A program made the position numbers and the translations under genes. A stretch of DNA of 64,000 bases from contig JAVKIY010000002.1 in NCBI GenBank assembly GCA_031459235.1, positions 1-64,000 on the forward strand, read 5' to 3'. Positions 7,696-15,784 of this stretch are shown here, one piece after another. Below the pieces are notes generated by a model. That model saw only the letters and a program-made list of their open reading frames with translations, ran no database searches and was not told the origin of the DNA. The stretch comes from Fervidifonticultor_A tertius. Its GTDB lineage: Bacteria; Sysuimicrobiota; Sysuimicrobiia; Sysuimicrobiales; Humicultoraceae. How positions within the stretch are numbered: the stretch's first letter is position 1; each line of letters begins with the position of its first letter.

Positions 7696-8643
7696 GTGAG
7701 AGCAACAATTGTTGTTCTGACCGCCGTGTTGGCGATGACCGCCTGTGGCCGGCTGGCCCCTGCGCCGTCGCCGCCAGCCCAGGCGCCGAAGATCGCCGTC
7801 GTCGCGTCGTTCTACCCGCTGTACGAGTTCGCGCGCCGGGTCGGTGGCGAGTTCGCCGAGGTCCGCAACCTGGTGCCGGCGGGCGCGGAGCCGCATGACT
7901 ACGAGCCCACCCCGCAGGACGTCGCGGTGCTACACGCCGCCCGGCTGGTCATCTATAACGGCGCGGGCTTCGAGCCGTGGATCGAGAAGCTGCTGCCTGG
8001 CCTGCCGGCCGGCGTGGAGTCGGTCAACGCGACCGAGGGACTCCCCCTCGTCCGGGCTGACGCCGAGCACGACCACGGGCCCGGGAAGGAGCCCAAGGAT
8101 ACCCACGGGGAGAAGGCGCTCGACCCGCACGTCTGGCTCGACCCGGTGCTCGCGCAGCAGCAGGTGGACCTGATCGCCGCCGCGTTCGTGCGGGTCGACC
8201 CTGACCGCCGGACCACCTACGAGGCCAACGCCGCGGTCCTCAAGGACGAGCTGGCGGCCCTGGACGAGCGTTACCGGCGGACGCTGGCCGCCTGCCGGCG
8301 CAAGACGTTCATCACCAGCCACGCGGCCTTCGGGTACCTGGCGTCTCGCTATGGCCTGACCATGGTGCCGATCAGCGGGCTGTCGCCCGAGGCCGAGCCG
8401 CCGGCCGCGCGGCTGCGGGCGGTCGTCCGCGCGGCGCGCGCGCACCGCGCCACGGTCATCTACTTCGAAACGCTGGTCAGCCCGCGGGTGGCCGAGACGA
8501 TCGCCCGCGAGGTGCGCGCGCGGACCGCGGTGCTCAACCCCCTGGAGGGTCTCACCGCCGAGGAGCAGGCAGCGGGCGCGACCTACGTCACGGTGATGGA
8601 TGCGAACCTTCGAAGCCTCGCCGACGGCCTCGACTGCCGCTAG
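7696..8643 (+). CDS. znuA: Zinc ABC transporter substrate-binding lipoprotein ZnuA
   Basis: This 315-residue cluster A-I binding protein begins at GTG 7696 behind GAGGGAGAG, with a lipoprotein signal ending in MTAC. Zinc ligands are the His of AEPHDYEP, the His of DPHVWLDP and the His of TSHAAFGYL. A short His/Asp-rich loop (DAEHDHGPGKEPKDTHGE) precedes the second ligand, the feature that marks zinc-specific ZnuA proteins. It follows the Fur-family regulator directly and is followed by the ATPase and permease genes. It is clearly paralogous to the TroA-like protein at 2351-3283, which lacks the His-rich loop, suggesting different affinity or metal range. Confidence 0.93.
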   Translation: MRATIVVLTAVLAMTACGRLAPAPSPPAQAPKIAVVASFYPLYEFARRVGGEFAEVRNLVPAGAEPHDYEPTPQDVAVLHAARLVIYNGAGFEPWIEKLLPGLPAGVESVNATEGLPLVRADAEHDHGPGKEPKDTHGEKALDPHVWLDPVLAQQQVDLIAAAFVRVDPDRRTTYEANAAVLKDELAALDERYRRTLAACRRKTFITSHAAFGYLASRYGLTMVPISGLSPEAEPPAARLRAVVRAARAHRATVIYFETLVSPRVAETIAREVRARTAVLNPLEGLTAEEQAAGATYVTVMDANLRSLADGLDCR

Positions 8644-9400
8644 CGCGACGCCCGCCTCGCCGCTCGTCGCGCTGGAGCACGTGTGCTTCAGGTACGGCGG
8701 TGAGCAGGTGCTCCACGAGGTCAACCTGGAAGTCCAAATCGGGGACTTCCTCGGCATCATCGGTCCCAACGGTGCCGGCAAGACCACGCTGCTGCGCATC
8801 ATGCTCGGCCTGGCGCGCTCCGAGTGCGGCCACGTCCGGCTGTTTGGCCAGGACGTGCGCGCCTTCCGCGACTGGCACCAAATCGGCTACGTCCCGCAGA
8901 AGGCCGTGGCGTTCGAGGCGCGGTTCCCCGCGAGCGTCTTCGAGGTGGTGCTCTCCGGCCGCACCGGCGTCGCGGGGCTGGCCCGACGCTTCTCGGCGGC
9001 CGACCGTGAGGCGGCGCTGGGCGCGCTGGAGACCGTGGGCATGGCGGAGTACCGGGACCGGCTCATCGGCCGGCTCTCCTCGGGCCAGCAGCAGCGCGTC
9101 TTCATTGCCCGTGCGCTGGCGAGCCAGCCGGCGCTGCTGGTGCTCGACGAGCCGACGGTGGGCGTGGACGTGGAGGCGCAGGAGCAGTTCTACGGGCTGC
9201 TGCGTCGCCTCAACCGCGAGCGCGGCACGACGCTGGTACTCGTGTCCCATGATGTCGGCGTGATCGCGGCGGAGGTCACGCGGCTGGCATGTCTCAACCG
9301 CACGCTTGTCTTCCACGGCAGCCCGGAAGAGGCGATTCGCACCGGCGCGATCGCCCGCATGTACCGCGACGATTCGCTGCTGGTCACGCACCGCCACTAG
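8600..9400 (+). CDS. znuC: Zinc ABC transporter ATP-binding protein ZnuC
   Basis: This 266-residue ATPase has Walker A GPNGAGKTT, Walker B LLVLDEP and H-loop VSHDV. The signature reads LSSGQQQR, with Ser for the usual first Gly, a tolerated substitution. Its ATG lies 44 nt inside the end of znuA in another frame, and no start codon follows the znuA stop before the conserved LVALEHVCF, so the overlap appears real. The first 20 residues (Ala/Ser/Thr-rich) are a non-conserved extension. It drives the permease encoded three bases downstream. Confidence 0.93.
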   Translation: MRTFEASPTASTAASATPASPLVALEHVCFRYGGEQVLHEVNLEVQIGDFLGIIGPNGAGKTTLLRIMLGLARSECGHVRLFGQDVRAFRDWHQIGYVPQKAVAFEARFPASVFEVVLSGRTGVAGLARRFSAADREAALGALETVGMAEYRDRLIGRLSSGQQQRVFIARALASQPALLVLDEPTVGVDVEAQEQFYGLLRRLNRERGTTLVLVSHDVGVIAAEVTRLACLNRTLVFHGSPEEAIRTGAIARMYRDDSLLVTHRH

Positions 9401-9403
9401 CCG

Positions 9404-10213
9404 ATGCCCGAGATCCTCCAGTACGGGTTCATGCAGCGGGCGCTGCTGGCCGGCCTGATGATCGGCACCCTCGCCCCGCTCATCGGCGTCTTCCTGGTCC
9501 TGCGGCGGCTGAGCCTGATCGCGGACACGCTCGCGCACGTCGCGCTCGCGGGCGTGGCCGCGGGTCTCCTGTTGCGCACCTACCCCGTGGCCGGTGCCCT
9601 GGCCGCCTCGGTGCTCGCCGCTGTAGGCATCGAGCGGCTGCGCGTCTCAGGGCGTCTGTTCGGGGAGGCGGCACTGGCGGTGTTTCTCTCGGGCGGCTTC
9701 GCGGTGGCGGTTGTGCTGATCAGCGTGGCCAACGGGTTCAACGTGGACCTGTTTGCCTACCTGTTCGGCGCCATCACCGTGGTGCAGCCAGGCGACCTGT
9801 GGGTGATCCTGGCGCTCGGGCTGGTCGTGCTCGGGGCGCTCGGCATCTTCTACAAGGAGCTGTTCGCCATCACCTTCGACGAGGAAGGCGCCCGCGTCCA
9901 GGGCGTGCCGGTGGACGCGCTCAACCTCATGCTCACCGTGCTGGTCGCCGTCACGGTCGTCGTCGCCATGCGGATCGTCGGCATCCTGCTGACCAGCGCG
10001 CTCATCGTCGTTCCCTCGATCACGGCTCTGCGGCTCGCCCGCAGCTTCCAGGAGGTCCTGCGGATCGCGGTGGCCTGCTCGCTGGTCGCGGTGCTGGTCG
10101 GGATGGTGGCGTCGTTCTATTTCAACATCGCCGCCGGCGGCGCGATCGTGCTCACCGCGCTGGCGCTTTTCGGACTCGCTTCGGTGGTCGGCCGCCGGGG
10201 CGCGCCTGGCTAG
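9404..10213 (+). CDS. znuB: Zinc ABC transporter permease ZnuB
   Basis: This 269-residue ABC-3 family membrane protein has hydrophobic segments throughout, with LRRLSLIADTLAHVALAG near residue 35 and FYKELFAITFDEEGA past the middle. It has a single permease partner, as expected for ZnuBC, in contrast to the two-permease system at the window start. The stop lies three bases before the stop of the converging response-regulator gene, leaving no room for a separate terminator. Confidence 0.94.
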   Translation: MPEILQYGFMQRALLAGLMIGTLAPLIGVFLVLRRLSLIADTLAHVALAGVAAGLLLRTYPVAGALAASVLAAVGIERLRVSGRLFGEAALAVFLSGGFAVAVVLISVANGFNVDLFAYLFGAITVVQPGDLWVILALGLVVLGALGIFYKELFAITFDEEGARVQGVPVDALNLMLTVLVAVTVVVAMRIVGILLTSALIVVPSITALRLARSFQEVLRIAVACSLVAVLVGMVASFYFNIAAGGAIVLTALALFGLASVVGRRGAPG

Positions 10214-10216
10214 GCG

Positions 10217-10804
10217 CTACTCCACCCGGGGCACGCTGTCGGCGGCCAGGATCTCCGCGGCCACGACCTTCATGGGCCGGCGGGTGTCGCGGCTGGTGCG
10301 CTGGAGTCGCGCGAACGCCTCGGCCTCGGAGAGGCCCTCGCGCGCCATGAGCACGCCCTTCGCCCGCTCGATGAGCTTGCGGGTCTGCAGCGCCTCCTCC
10401 AGGCTGCGGATCTCGCCTGCCTGGTCCAGCATCGCGCGGAAGTTCGCCATGGCGACCTCGATGGTGGGCACCAGATCGGCTTCCTTGATGGGCTTGACCA
10501 GGTAGGCCATCACCCGCAGCCGCCGTGCGCGGTCCACGAAGCCGCGGTCGCCGTACGCCGAGAGCAGAATGATCGGCCGCAGCCCCTCGGCCAGGACCTG
10601 CTGGGCGACCGCCAGGCCGTCGGGCGGCGGCATCTTGATGTCGAGAAACACCAGGTCGGGGTCGAGCTTGCGGATCAGGTCGATGGCTCGTCGGCCGTCG
10701 CCGGCCTCGCCGACGACCTGGTAGCCAGCCTCGGTCAGCATCGTCCGCAGGCCCATGCGGATGAGGGCCTCGTCGTCCGCGATGAGGACGCGGAGCGCGG
10801 GCAC
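10217..10804 (-). CDS. Response regulator with ANTAR RNA-binding output domain
   Basis: This 195-residue protein has a receiver domain (acidic pocket IADDE at 8-12, phospho-acceptor D55 in LDIKMPPPDG, Lys in VKPIKE). A helical linker and a C-terminal ANTAR domain follow (LIERAKGVLMAREGLSEAEA, residues about 140-190). ANTAR regulators of the EutV/AmiR/NasR kind bind paired hairpins in mRNA leaders and prevent termination. The cognate sensor is the histidine kinase encoded 13 nt upstream. I see no convincing double hexaloop ANTAR target in the window. Confidence 0.92.
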   Translation of the reverse strand: MPALRVLIADDEALIRMGLRTMLTEAGYQVVGEAGDGRRAIDLIRKLDPDLVFLDIKMPPPDGLAVAQQVLAEGLRPIILLSAYGDRGFVDRARRLRVMAYLVKPIKEADLVPTIEVAMANFRAMLDQAGEIRSLEEALQTRKLIERAKGVLMAREGLSEAEAFARLQRTSRDTRRPMKVVAAEILAADSVPRVE

Positions 10805-10817
10805 TAGCGGTCCCCGC

Positions 10818-12485
10818 TCACGCCGCGCCCCCGGGCGCGGACTCGCGCGTGCGCGGGATGGTCATCACCGCGCGCGTGCCGCCGCCCGGGGCGGGCGCCA
10901 CCTCGAACCGACCGCCCAGGTCCTCGGTGGCCAGCGCCTGGACGATCTTCAGCCCCAGGTTGTCGGTGGCCAGGGGATCGGTGCCCGGGGGCAGGCCCAC
11001 CCCGTCGTCGCACACCTCGACGATCCACTCCGCGTCGGTCTGCGCGAGCAGGATGCGCAGCCGGCCGGCGGCGCGGTCGGCGAAGGCGTGCTCCAGCGCG
11101 TTCTGCGCGAGCTCGTTCACCGCCAGGGCCACCGAGGTCGCCTGCTGCGAGGGCATGAACAGGTCGTCGCCCTCGATCGCGACGTCCACCCGGAGCGCGG
11201 GACGCGCCATGGTCTGGCCCACCGTGTGGGTCACCCGCTCGAGGAGCTCGCGGACGTTGATGAGGCGGAACCCCTCGACCGAGAGGATCTCGTGAACCGC
11301 GGCGATGCTGAGCACGCGGTTGATGGTCTCGGTGAGCACCTCGCGCCCGGAGACCTCCCGGCCGTCGCGGAGCTGGAGGCGGAGCAGCATCGCGATCGTC
11401 TGAAGGTTGTTCTTCACCCGGTGGTGCATCTCGCGCACGACGGCGGAGCGCACGATCAGCGAGCTGTTCTCGATGGCCAGCGCGGTCTGGTTGGCGAGGG
11501 TGGAGAACAGCGAGATCTCCTCGGGCGTGAAGTGGTGGGGCGCGTCCATATAGCAGTTGAACACGCCGATCACGCGGTCGCGCACGACCAGCGGCACCGC
11601 GAGCAGCGCCCGCAGCCCCTCGCCGCGGGCCATCTCCTTGTGGACAAACCTGGGGTCGGCCAGCACATCGGGCACGACGATCGGCCGGCCGGTCTGGGCC
11701 ACCAGGCCGACGATGCCTTCCCCGATCCGCAGGCTGGGCCGCCCATGGTAGCGCTCGCCGGCGCGGTGCGAGGCGGTCAGCACGAGCTCGCCGGTCTCCT
11801 GGTCGAGCAGCATCAGCGAGCACAGCCGCGCCCCCAGGGTGCCGGTGGCCATCTCGACGATCAGCCGCAGCATTTCCTCCAGGTAGAGGGGCGAGGTGAT
11901 GGTGCGGCTCGCCTCGGCGAGCGTGGAGAGCTCCATGATCTGCCGGCGCATGCTGTCGTAGAGCGTGGCCTTCTCGATGGCGCCGGCGGCCAGGTCGGCG
12001 ATGACGGTGAGCAGCTCGATCTCGTCGGGCGCGTACTCGTGCACCGCGGTGGTCTGGACGTTCATGGCGCCGAGCACCCGGCCGGCCGTGCGCAGCGGCA
12101 CCGCCAGCAGCGAGCGGAAGGCGTACTCGCGCGTGCCGGGCACGTAGACGAAGCGCGGGTCGCTCGCCGCGTCGCTGCTGAAGACCGCCGCGCCCGTGCG
12201 CGCCGCGGTCCCGGTCAGACCCTCGCCGTAGCGCAGGCGGGCGCGGCCGATCGACTCCGGCGCCAGGCCAGTGGTTGCGCGGAGCACCAGGTGCTCGCCG
12301 CCGGCGTCGAGCAAGTAGATGGAGCAGGAGTCCATCGCCATGACCTCGGCGGTCTTGCGCGTGATGAGCTGCAGGGTGGAGTCCAGGTCGAGCGCGGCCC
12401 CGATCGCCTGGCTGATGTCGCGCAGCGCCGCGAACTCGGCCTCCTTGCGCTCGAGCCGGTCGCGTGCGGTGGGTAGCGTGCTCAT
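10818..12485 (-). CDS. Soluble histidine kinase: two GAF domains, HisKA_2 and ATPase
   Basis: This 555-residue cytoplasmic sensor kinase has no membrane segment. GAF domain 1 spans roughly residues 25-165 and GAF 2 roughly 190-340. The HisKA_2 dimerisation segment EMHHRVKNNLQTI has the phospho-accepting His at 354 or 355. The ATPase shows N-box VNELAQNALEHAF, a G1-type box CDDGVGLP and G2 LGLKIVQ. HisKA_2 kinases pair with ANTAR regulators (as EutW with EutV), exactly the partner encoded next. The ligand of the GAF domains is unknown. The gene starts one nucleotide after the stop of the DUF192 gene, so they are co-transcribed. Confidence 0.92.
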   Translation of the reverse strand: MSTLPTARDRLERKEAEFAALRDISQAIGAALDLDSTLQLITRKTAEVMAMDSCSIYLLDAGGEHLVLRATTGLAPESIGRARLRYGEGLTGTAARTGAAVFSSDAASDPRFVYVPGTREYAFRSLLAVPLRTAGRVLGAMNVQTTAVHEYAPDEIELLTVIADLAAGAIEKATLYDSMRRQIMELSTLAEASRTITSPLYLEEMLRLIVEMATGTLGARLCSLMLLDQETGELVLTASHRAGERYHGRPSLRIGEGIVGLVAQTGRPIVVPDVLADPRFVHKEMARGEGLRALLAVPLVVRDRVIGVFNCYMDAPHHFTPEEISLFSTLANQTALAIENSSLIVRSAVVREMHHRVKNNLQTIAMLLRLQLRDGREVSGREVLTETINRVLSIAAVHEILSVEGFRLINVRELLERVTHTVGQTMARPALRVDVAIEGDDLFMPSQQATSVALAVNELAQNALEHAFADRAAGRLRILLAQTDAEWIVEVCDDGVGLPPGTDPLATDNLGLKIVQALATEDLGGRFEVAPAPGGGTRAVMTIPRTRESAPGGAA

Positions 12486-12486
12486 G

Positions 12487-12981
12487 CTAGCGCGCCGGGA
12501 CGTACTCCAGCCGCGCGCCGGGCGCGATGCCGCGCCGCGCGAAGTAGCCGCGATTCACCTCGAGCGCGTAGCGGTACGCCTGGCGGGGCTCGTAGATCCG
12601 AAACGGCCCGTTGGCCGGGTCGGGGGCCACGTCCATGTCCTGGATCTCCAGCAGGCGCCAGGTGCGGTCGATGAAGCCGATGGAGAGCGGGATCAGGGTA
12701 TTTTTCATCCAGAACCCCCACCGGCCGTCCTCCTCGAAGACGAACAGCATGCCGGCGTCCTCCGGCAGCGACGTCCGGTACATCAGCCCCTGCGAGCGAG
12801 CCTCGACCGTGCGCGCGACCTCGAGCGCCAGCGTGGCGACCCGCCGGGTGCCCTGGTAGACGTGCAGCGTACCGCGCTCGTAGCGGACCGACGGCGAGGG
12901 GCCGGCGGCGAGCGGCGGCGCCACGAGCGCGAGGCCCACGGCCACCGCCATGACGGCGAGGATCCAGCGCGGCGTTCTCAT
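12487..12981 (-). CDS. Exported DUF192 family protein
   Basis: This 164-residue protein has an N-terminal signal (MRTPRWILAVMAVAVGLALV) and a DUF192 beta-fold: ARTVEARSQGLMYRTSLPEDAGMLF-type entry, FWMKNTLIPLSIGFID and a C-terminal ALEVNRGYFARRGI. The start is taken at 12981; a longer frame upstream has no signal-like sequence. A TAGGAT hexamer (complement of 12993-12998) lies so close that the mRNA may have almost no leader. DUF192 proteins have no firmly assigned biochemical role. Coupling to a sensor kinase suggests it may be part of the same sensing unit, but that is only context. Confidence 0.88.
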   Translation of the reverse strand: MRTPRWILAVMAVAVGLALVAPPLAAGPSPSVRYERGTLHVYQGTRRVATLALEVARTVEARSQGLMYRTSLPEDAGMLFVFEEDGRWGFWMKNTLIPLSIGFIDRTWRLLEIQDMDVAPDPANGPFRIYEPRQAYRYALEVNRGYFARRGIAPGARLEYVPAR

Positions 12982-13057
12982 ACTTTCATGGTATCCTAGC
13001 ACATGTGCCCGCGTCTGCACGGTCGTCTCCTTTCGCGCGTCTGGCGACCCGCCGGCG

Positions 13058-14317
13058 ATGACGCCTGACGTCCTGGTGGTCGGCGCCGGTCCCGGCGGCG
13101 CGACAGCCGCGGCGGCGTGCGCGCGTCTGGGCCTGCGTACGCTCCTGCTGGAGGAGCACCCCGAGGTCGGGACCCCGACCCACTGCACCGGCAAGCTCTC
13201 GGTCCACGCCTTCGCGCGGTTCGGCCTCCCCGTCGCGCTCGCGCAGGCGTCGCTGCGCGCGGCCGCGCTCTACGCGCCTGACGGGACCCGGGCCCACGTG
13301 CGCCGCGCCGCGCTCGACTCCTACGTCGTGGACCGTCACCCCTTCGACCGGTTCCTGGCCGACCGCGCCGCCGCGGCCGGGGCCGAGGTGCTCACCGGCG
13401 CCCGCGCGCGGTCCGTGGCCCGCGAAGGCGGCCGACTCCGCGTCGAGGTCGACCGGCGCGGGGGGCGCCTCGTTGTCGTCACCCCCCTCGTCATCGACGC
13501 GGAAGGCGCCAGCCCGGTTCTCCCGGCCCAGCTGGGTGTGGCGCCGCGCCGGACGCTCGTGCACGGGCTGCAGTATGAGATGGACGGCGTGCGCCTCGAG
13601 GCCGACGACGCGCCCGAGCTCTACTTCGGCCGCGACGTGGCGCCCGGGTTCTTCGCGTGGATCATGCCAACCGGGCCCGGCCGCGGCCGGCTCGGCCTGG
13701 CCGTGGACCCGCGGCTGACCCGCCGGCCGCCGCTCTACTTCCTCGAGCGGCTCGCGGCCGGCCATCCGGTGGCCTCGCGTCGGGTCGCGGGCGCGCGCGT
13801 TGTGCGCAAGCTCGCGGGCCGCATCCCCATTCTGGGACTGCGGCGGCCTACCTGGACCGAGGGGATGCTGGTCGTGGGCGACGCGGCGGGCCAGGTGAAG
13901 GCCACGAGCGGCGGCGGCATCTACTTCGCCATGCTCGCGGGCGAGCTGTCCGCAGCCGCCGCGGCGCGCTACCTGGGCGGCGATCCGGGAGCGCTGCGCG
14001 CCTACGAGAGCGCCTGGCAGGCGGCGTTCGGCCGCGAGGTGCGCTTCACCACCATCGCCCGCCAGGCGCTCAACCGGCTCTCCGACCGGCACGTGAGCGC
14101 CATCATTCGCGCGCTCGCCACCGACGCCGACGTGCGGCGCGCGGTCGAGGAGCACGGCGATACCCAGTATCAATCGCGCCTGCTGAGGCCGGTGCTGGCC
14201 GCGGCGCTACGCGCCGGGGCGCGCGACCTAACGCTGGCGCCGACCGTGGCCGCGGCGCTGGGGGCCGCGATGCTGTCGCTGTGGGGCGACGGGGCGGCCC
14301 CCGCGGGCCGCGCCTGA
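13058..14317 (+). CDS. Geranylgeranyl reductase family FAD-dependent oxidoreductase
   Basis: This 419-residue flavoprotein has an N-terminal Rossmann motif VVGAGPGGATAAAA, a substrate-side PTHCTGKLS motif near residue 45 and the second FAD motif GMLVVGDAAGQVKATSGGGIYFA at about residue 270. These fit the geranylgeranyl reductase/GGR group, which saturates isoprenoid double bonds in lipids, quinones or chlorophyll. No isoprenoid genes are adjacent, so the substrate is unknown; menaquinone side chain or a carotenoid are options. It diverges from the DUF192/kinase operon and precedes endonuclease Q by 83 nt. Confidence 0.85.
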   Translation: MTPDVLVVGAGPGGATAAAACARLGLRTLLLEEHPEVGTPTHCTGKLSVHAFARFGLPVALAQASLRAAALYAPDGTRAHVRRAALDSYVVDRHPFDRFLADRAAAAGAEVLTGARARSVAREGGRLRVEVDRRGGRLVVVTPLVIDAEGASPVLPAQLGVAPRRTLVHGLQYEMDGVRLEADDAPELYFGRDVAPGFFAWIMPTGPGRGRLGLAVDPRLTRRPPLYFLERLAAGHPVASRRVAGARVVRKLAGRIPILGLRRPTWTEGMLVVGDAAGQVKATSGGGIYFAMLAGELSAAAAARYLGGDPGALRAYESAWQAAFGREVRFTTIARQALNRLSDRHVSAIIRALATDADVRRAVEEHGDTQYQSRLLRPVLAAALRAGARDLTLAPTVAAALGAAMLSLWGDGAAPAGRA

Positions 14318-14400
14318 GCCGGAGGACCCGCGCCGGGCCAGGGAGAACCCAGGGGCGAGCCCGGGCACGCACGCCAGTCGAGGACCACGGACGCCGGCCG

Positions 14401-15651
14401 ATGCGCCTCATCGCGGACCTGCACCTGCACTCCCGGTACAGCCGGGCGACCAGCCGGGACATGGACGTCGAGCACATGGCCCGCTGGGCGAAGATCAAGG
14501 GTATCACCCTGCTCGGGACCGGCGACTTCACCCATCCCGTCTGGCTCCGCGAGCTGCGCGCGAAGCTGACCCCGACTGACCGCGGCCTGTTCACCCACGA
14601 TGGCGCGCACTTCATGCTCACCGTCGAGGTTTCGAACATCTACTCGGCGGGCGGCCGGCTGCGCAAGATCCACAACGTGGTGCTGGCGCCGTCGTTCGAG
14701 GTGGCCGACCGCATCAACGCGGTGCTCGGGCGGTTCGGCAACCTGCTCGCGGACGGCCGGCCGACGCTGTCGCTGCCCACCGACCGCATGGTGGAGTACC
14801 TGATGGAGATCTCGCCGGACTGCCTGGTCATCCCGGCGCACGTTTGGACGCCGTGGTTCTCGCTCTACGGGAGCATGTCCGGCTTCGACGCCATCGCCGA
14901 GTGCTTCGGCGACCAACTCGGGCACATCGCCGCGGTGGAGACCGGGCTATCCAGCGATCCGCCGATGAACTGGCGCCTCACCGAGCTCGACCGGGTGATG
15001 CTGGTGAGCAACTCGGACGCGCACTCGCCCGCCAAGCTCGGCCGCGAGGCGAACGTCTTCGCGTGCGCGCCGGACTACTTCGAGATCGTGCGCATCCTCC
15101 GCGAGAAGGACACGTCGCGCTTCCTCTATACCATCGAGTTCTTCCCCGAGGAGGGCAAGTACCACTACGACGGCCACCGCGCCTGCAACCGTCGGATGAC
15201 GCCGAAGGAGACACGAGCGCACGGCAACCGCTGCCCGGTCTGCGGTCGGCCGCCGACCGTGGGCGTGCTGCACCGTGTCGAGGCGCTGGCGACCCGCGAG
15301 GAGGGTTACGTCCCCGAGGGCGCGGTGCCGTACCGCAACCTGATCCCGCTCGAGGAGATCATCGCGGAGGCCAACGGATCGAAGCCCGGCACCGTGGGCG
15401 TCCGCGAGGAGTACTTCAAGCTCTGCGGGGAGTTTGGGGGCGAGTTCAACGTGCTCCTGGACGTGCCGGTCGAGGAAGTCAGCCGCCACACCACGCCGCG
15501 CATCGCCGAGGGTCTCCGCCGTGTCCGCGAGGGCCGCGTGCGCATCGCGCCGGGCTACGACGGCGTCTTCGGCGAGATCAGCATCTTCAAGGACGGCGAA
15601 GAGGTCGTCCAGGCGCCCGAGCAGGAGCCGGCGCAGACCACGCTGTTCTGA
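14401..15651 (+). CDS. Endonuclease Q (PHP-family DNA repair nuclease)
   Basis: This 416-residue enzyme nicks DNA 5' of deaminated bases (uracil, hypoxanthine, xanthine) and abasic sites. The N-terminal PHP metal motif DLHLHSRYSR, the TGDFTHP motif and the histidines/aspartate of HVWTPWFSLYG and SNSDAHSP are present. A zinc ribbon (Cys of RACNRR, then CPVCG) lies at about residues 260-285. EndoQ is mainly archaeal (Thermococcales, some methanogens) and occurs in few bacteria. The protein ends in AQTTLF, which fits the bacterial sliding-clamp binding pattern QxxLF. The start is the first ATG of the conserved block. Confidence 0.9.
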   Translation: MRLIADLHLHSRYSRATSRDMDVEHMARWAKIKGITLLGTGDFTHPVWLRELRAKLTPTDRGLFTHDGAHFMLTVEVSNIYSAGGRLRKIHNVVLAPSFEVADRINAVLGRFGNLLADGRPTLSLPTDRMVEYLMEISPDCLVIPAHVWTPWFSLYGSMSGFDAIAECFGDQLGHIAAVETGLSSDPPMNWRLTELDRVMLVSNSDAHSPAKLGREANVFACAPDYFEIVRILREKDTSRFLYTIEFFPEEGKYHYDGHRACNRRMTPKETRAHGNRCPVCGRPPTVGVLHRVEALATREEGYVPEGAVPYRNLIPLEEIIAEANGSKPGTVGVREEYFKLCGEFGGEFNVLLDVPVEEVSRHTTPRIAEGLRRVREGRVRIAPGYDGVFGEISIFKDGEEVVQAPEQEPAQTTLF

Positions 15652-15702
15652 CCCCTCCGATAGCAGGAGCACAGCACGCGCGCGGCGAACACGAGGAACT
15701 AC

Positions 15703-15739
15703 TCTGTCGACAGAATACACCATACACGGTTGTATGTGT
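15703..15739. promoter_or_regulatory. Adjacent palindromes in front of the 19-gene operon
   Basis: A perfect 12-bp palindrome TCTGTCGACAGA (15703-15714) is followed by ATACA-CGGT-TGTAT (15722-15735). The second is flanked by ACAC (15717-15720) and GTGT (15736-15739), which extend it with one bulged base. They lie 45-80 bp before the first gene, where a repressor would bind. The GntR/FCD regulator encoded in the operon is the natural candidate. No clear -10 is visible. Confidence 0.45.
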
Positions 15740-15784
15740 CGGGCATTGCTGAGCCAGGAGATCGCCGGTCGGAGGTGGATGCTC

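Noticed and set aside
10755..12476. A 573-codon plus-strand frame across the histidine kinase gene
   Set aside because: The minus-strand frame carries GAF, HisKA_2 and ATPase motifs; the plus frame has none and no ribosome site.
12999..13008. Perfect palindrome GCACATGTGC between the divergent DUF192 and reductase genes
   Set aside because: Ten-base palindromes occur by chance; it shows no repeat elsewhere in the window, so I do not call an operator.
13058..14317. Archaeal-type lipid biosynthesis locus, from the geranylgeranyl reductase next to endonuclease Q
   Set aside because: GGR-family proteins are common in bacteria and no other isoprenoid-lipid gene is present; all other markers are bacterial.
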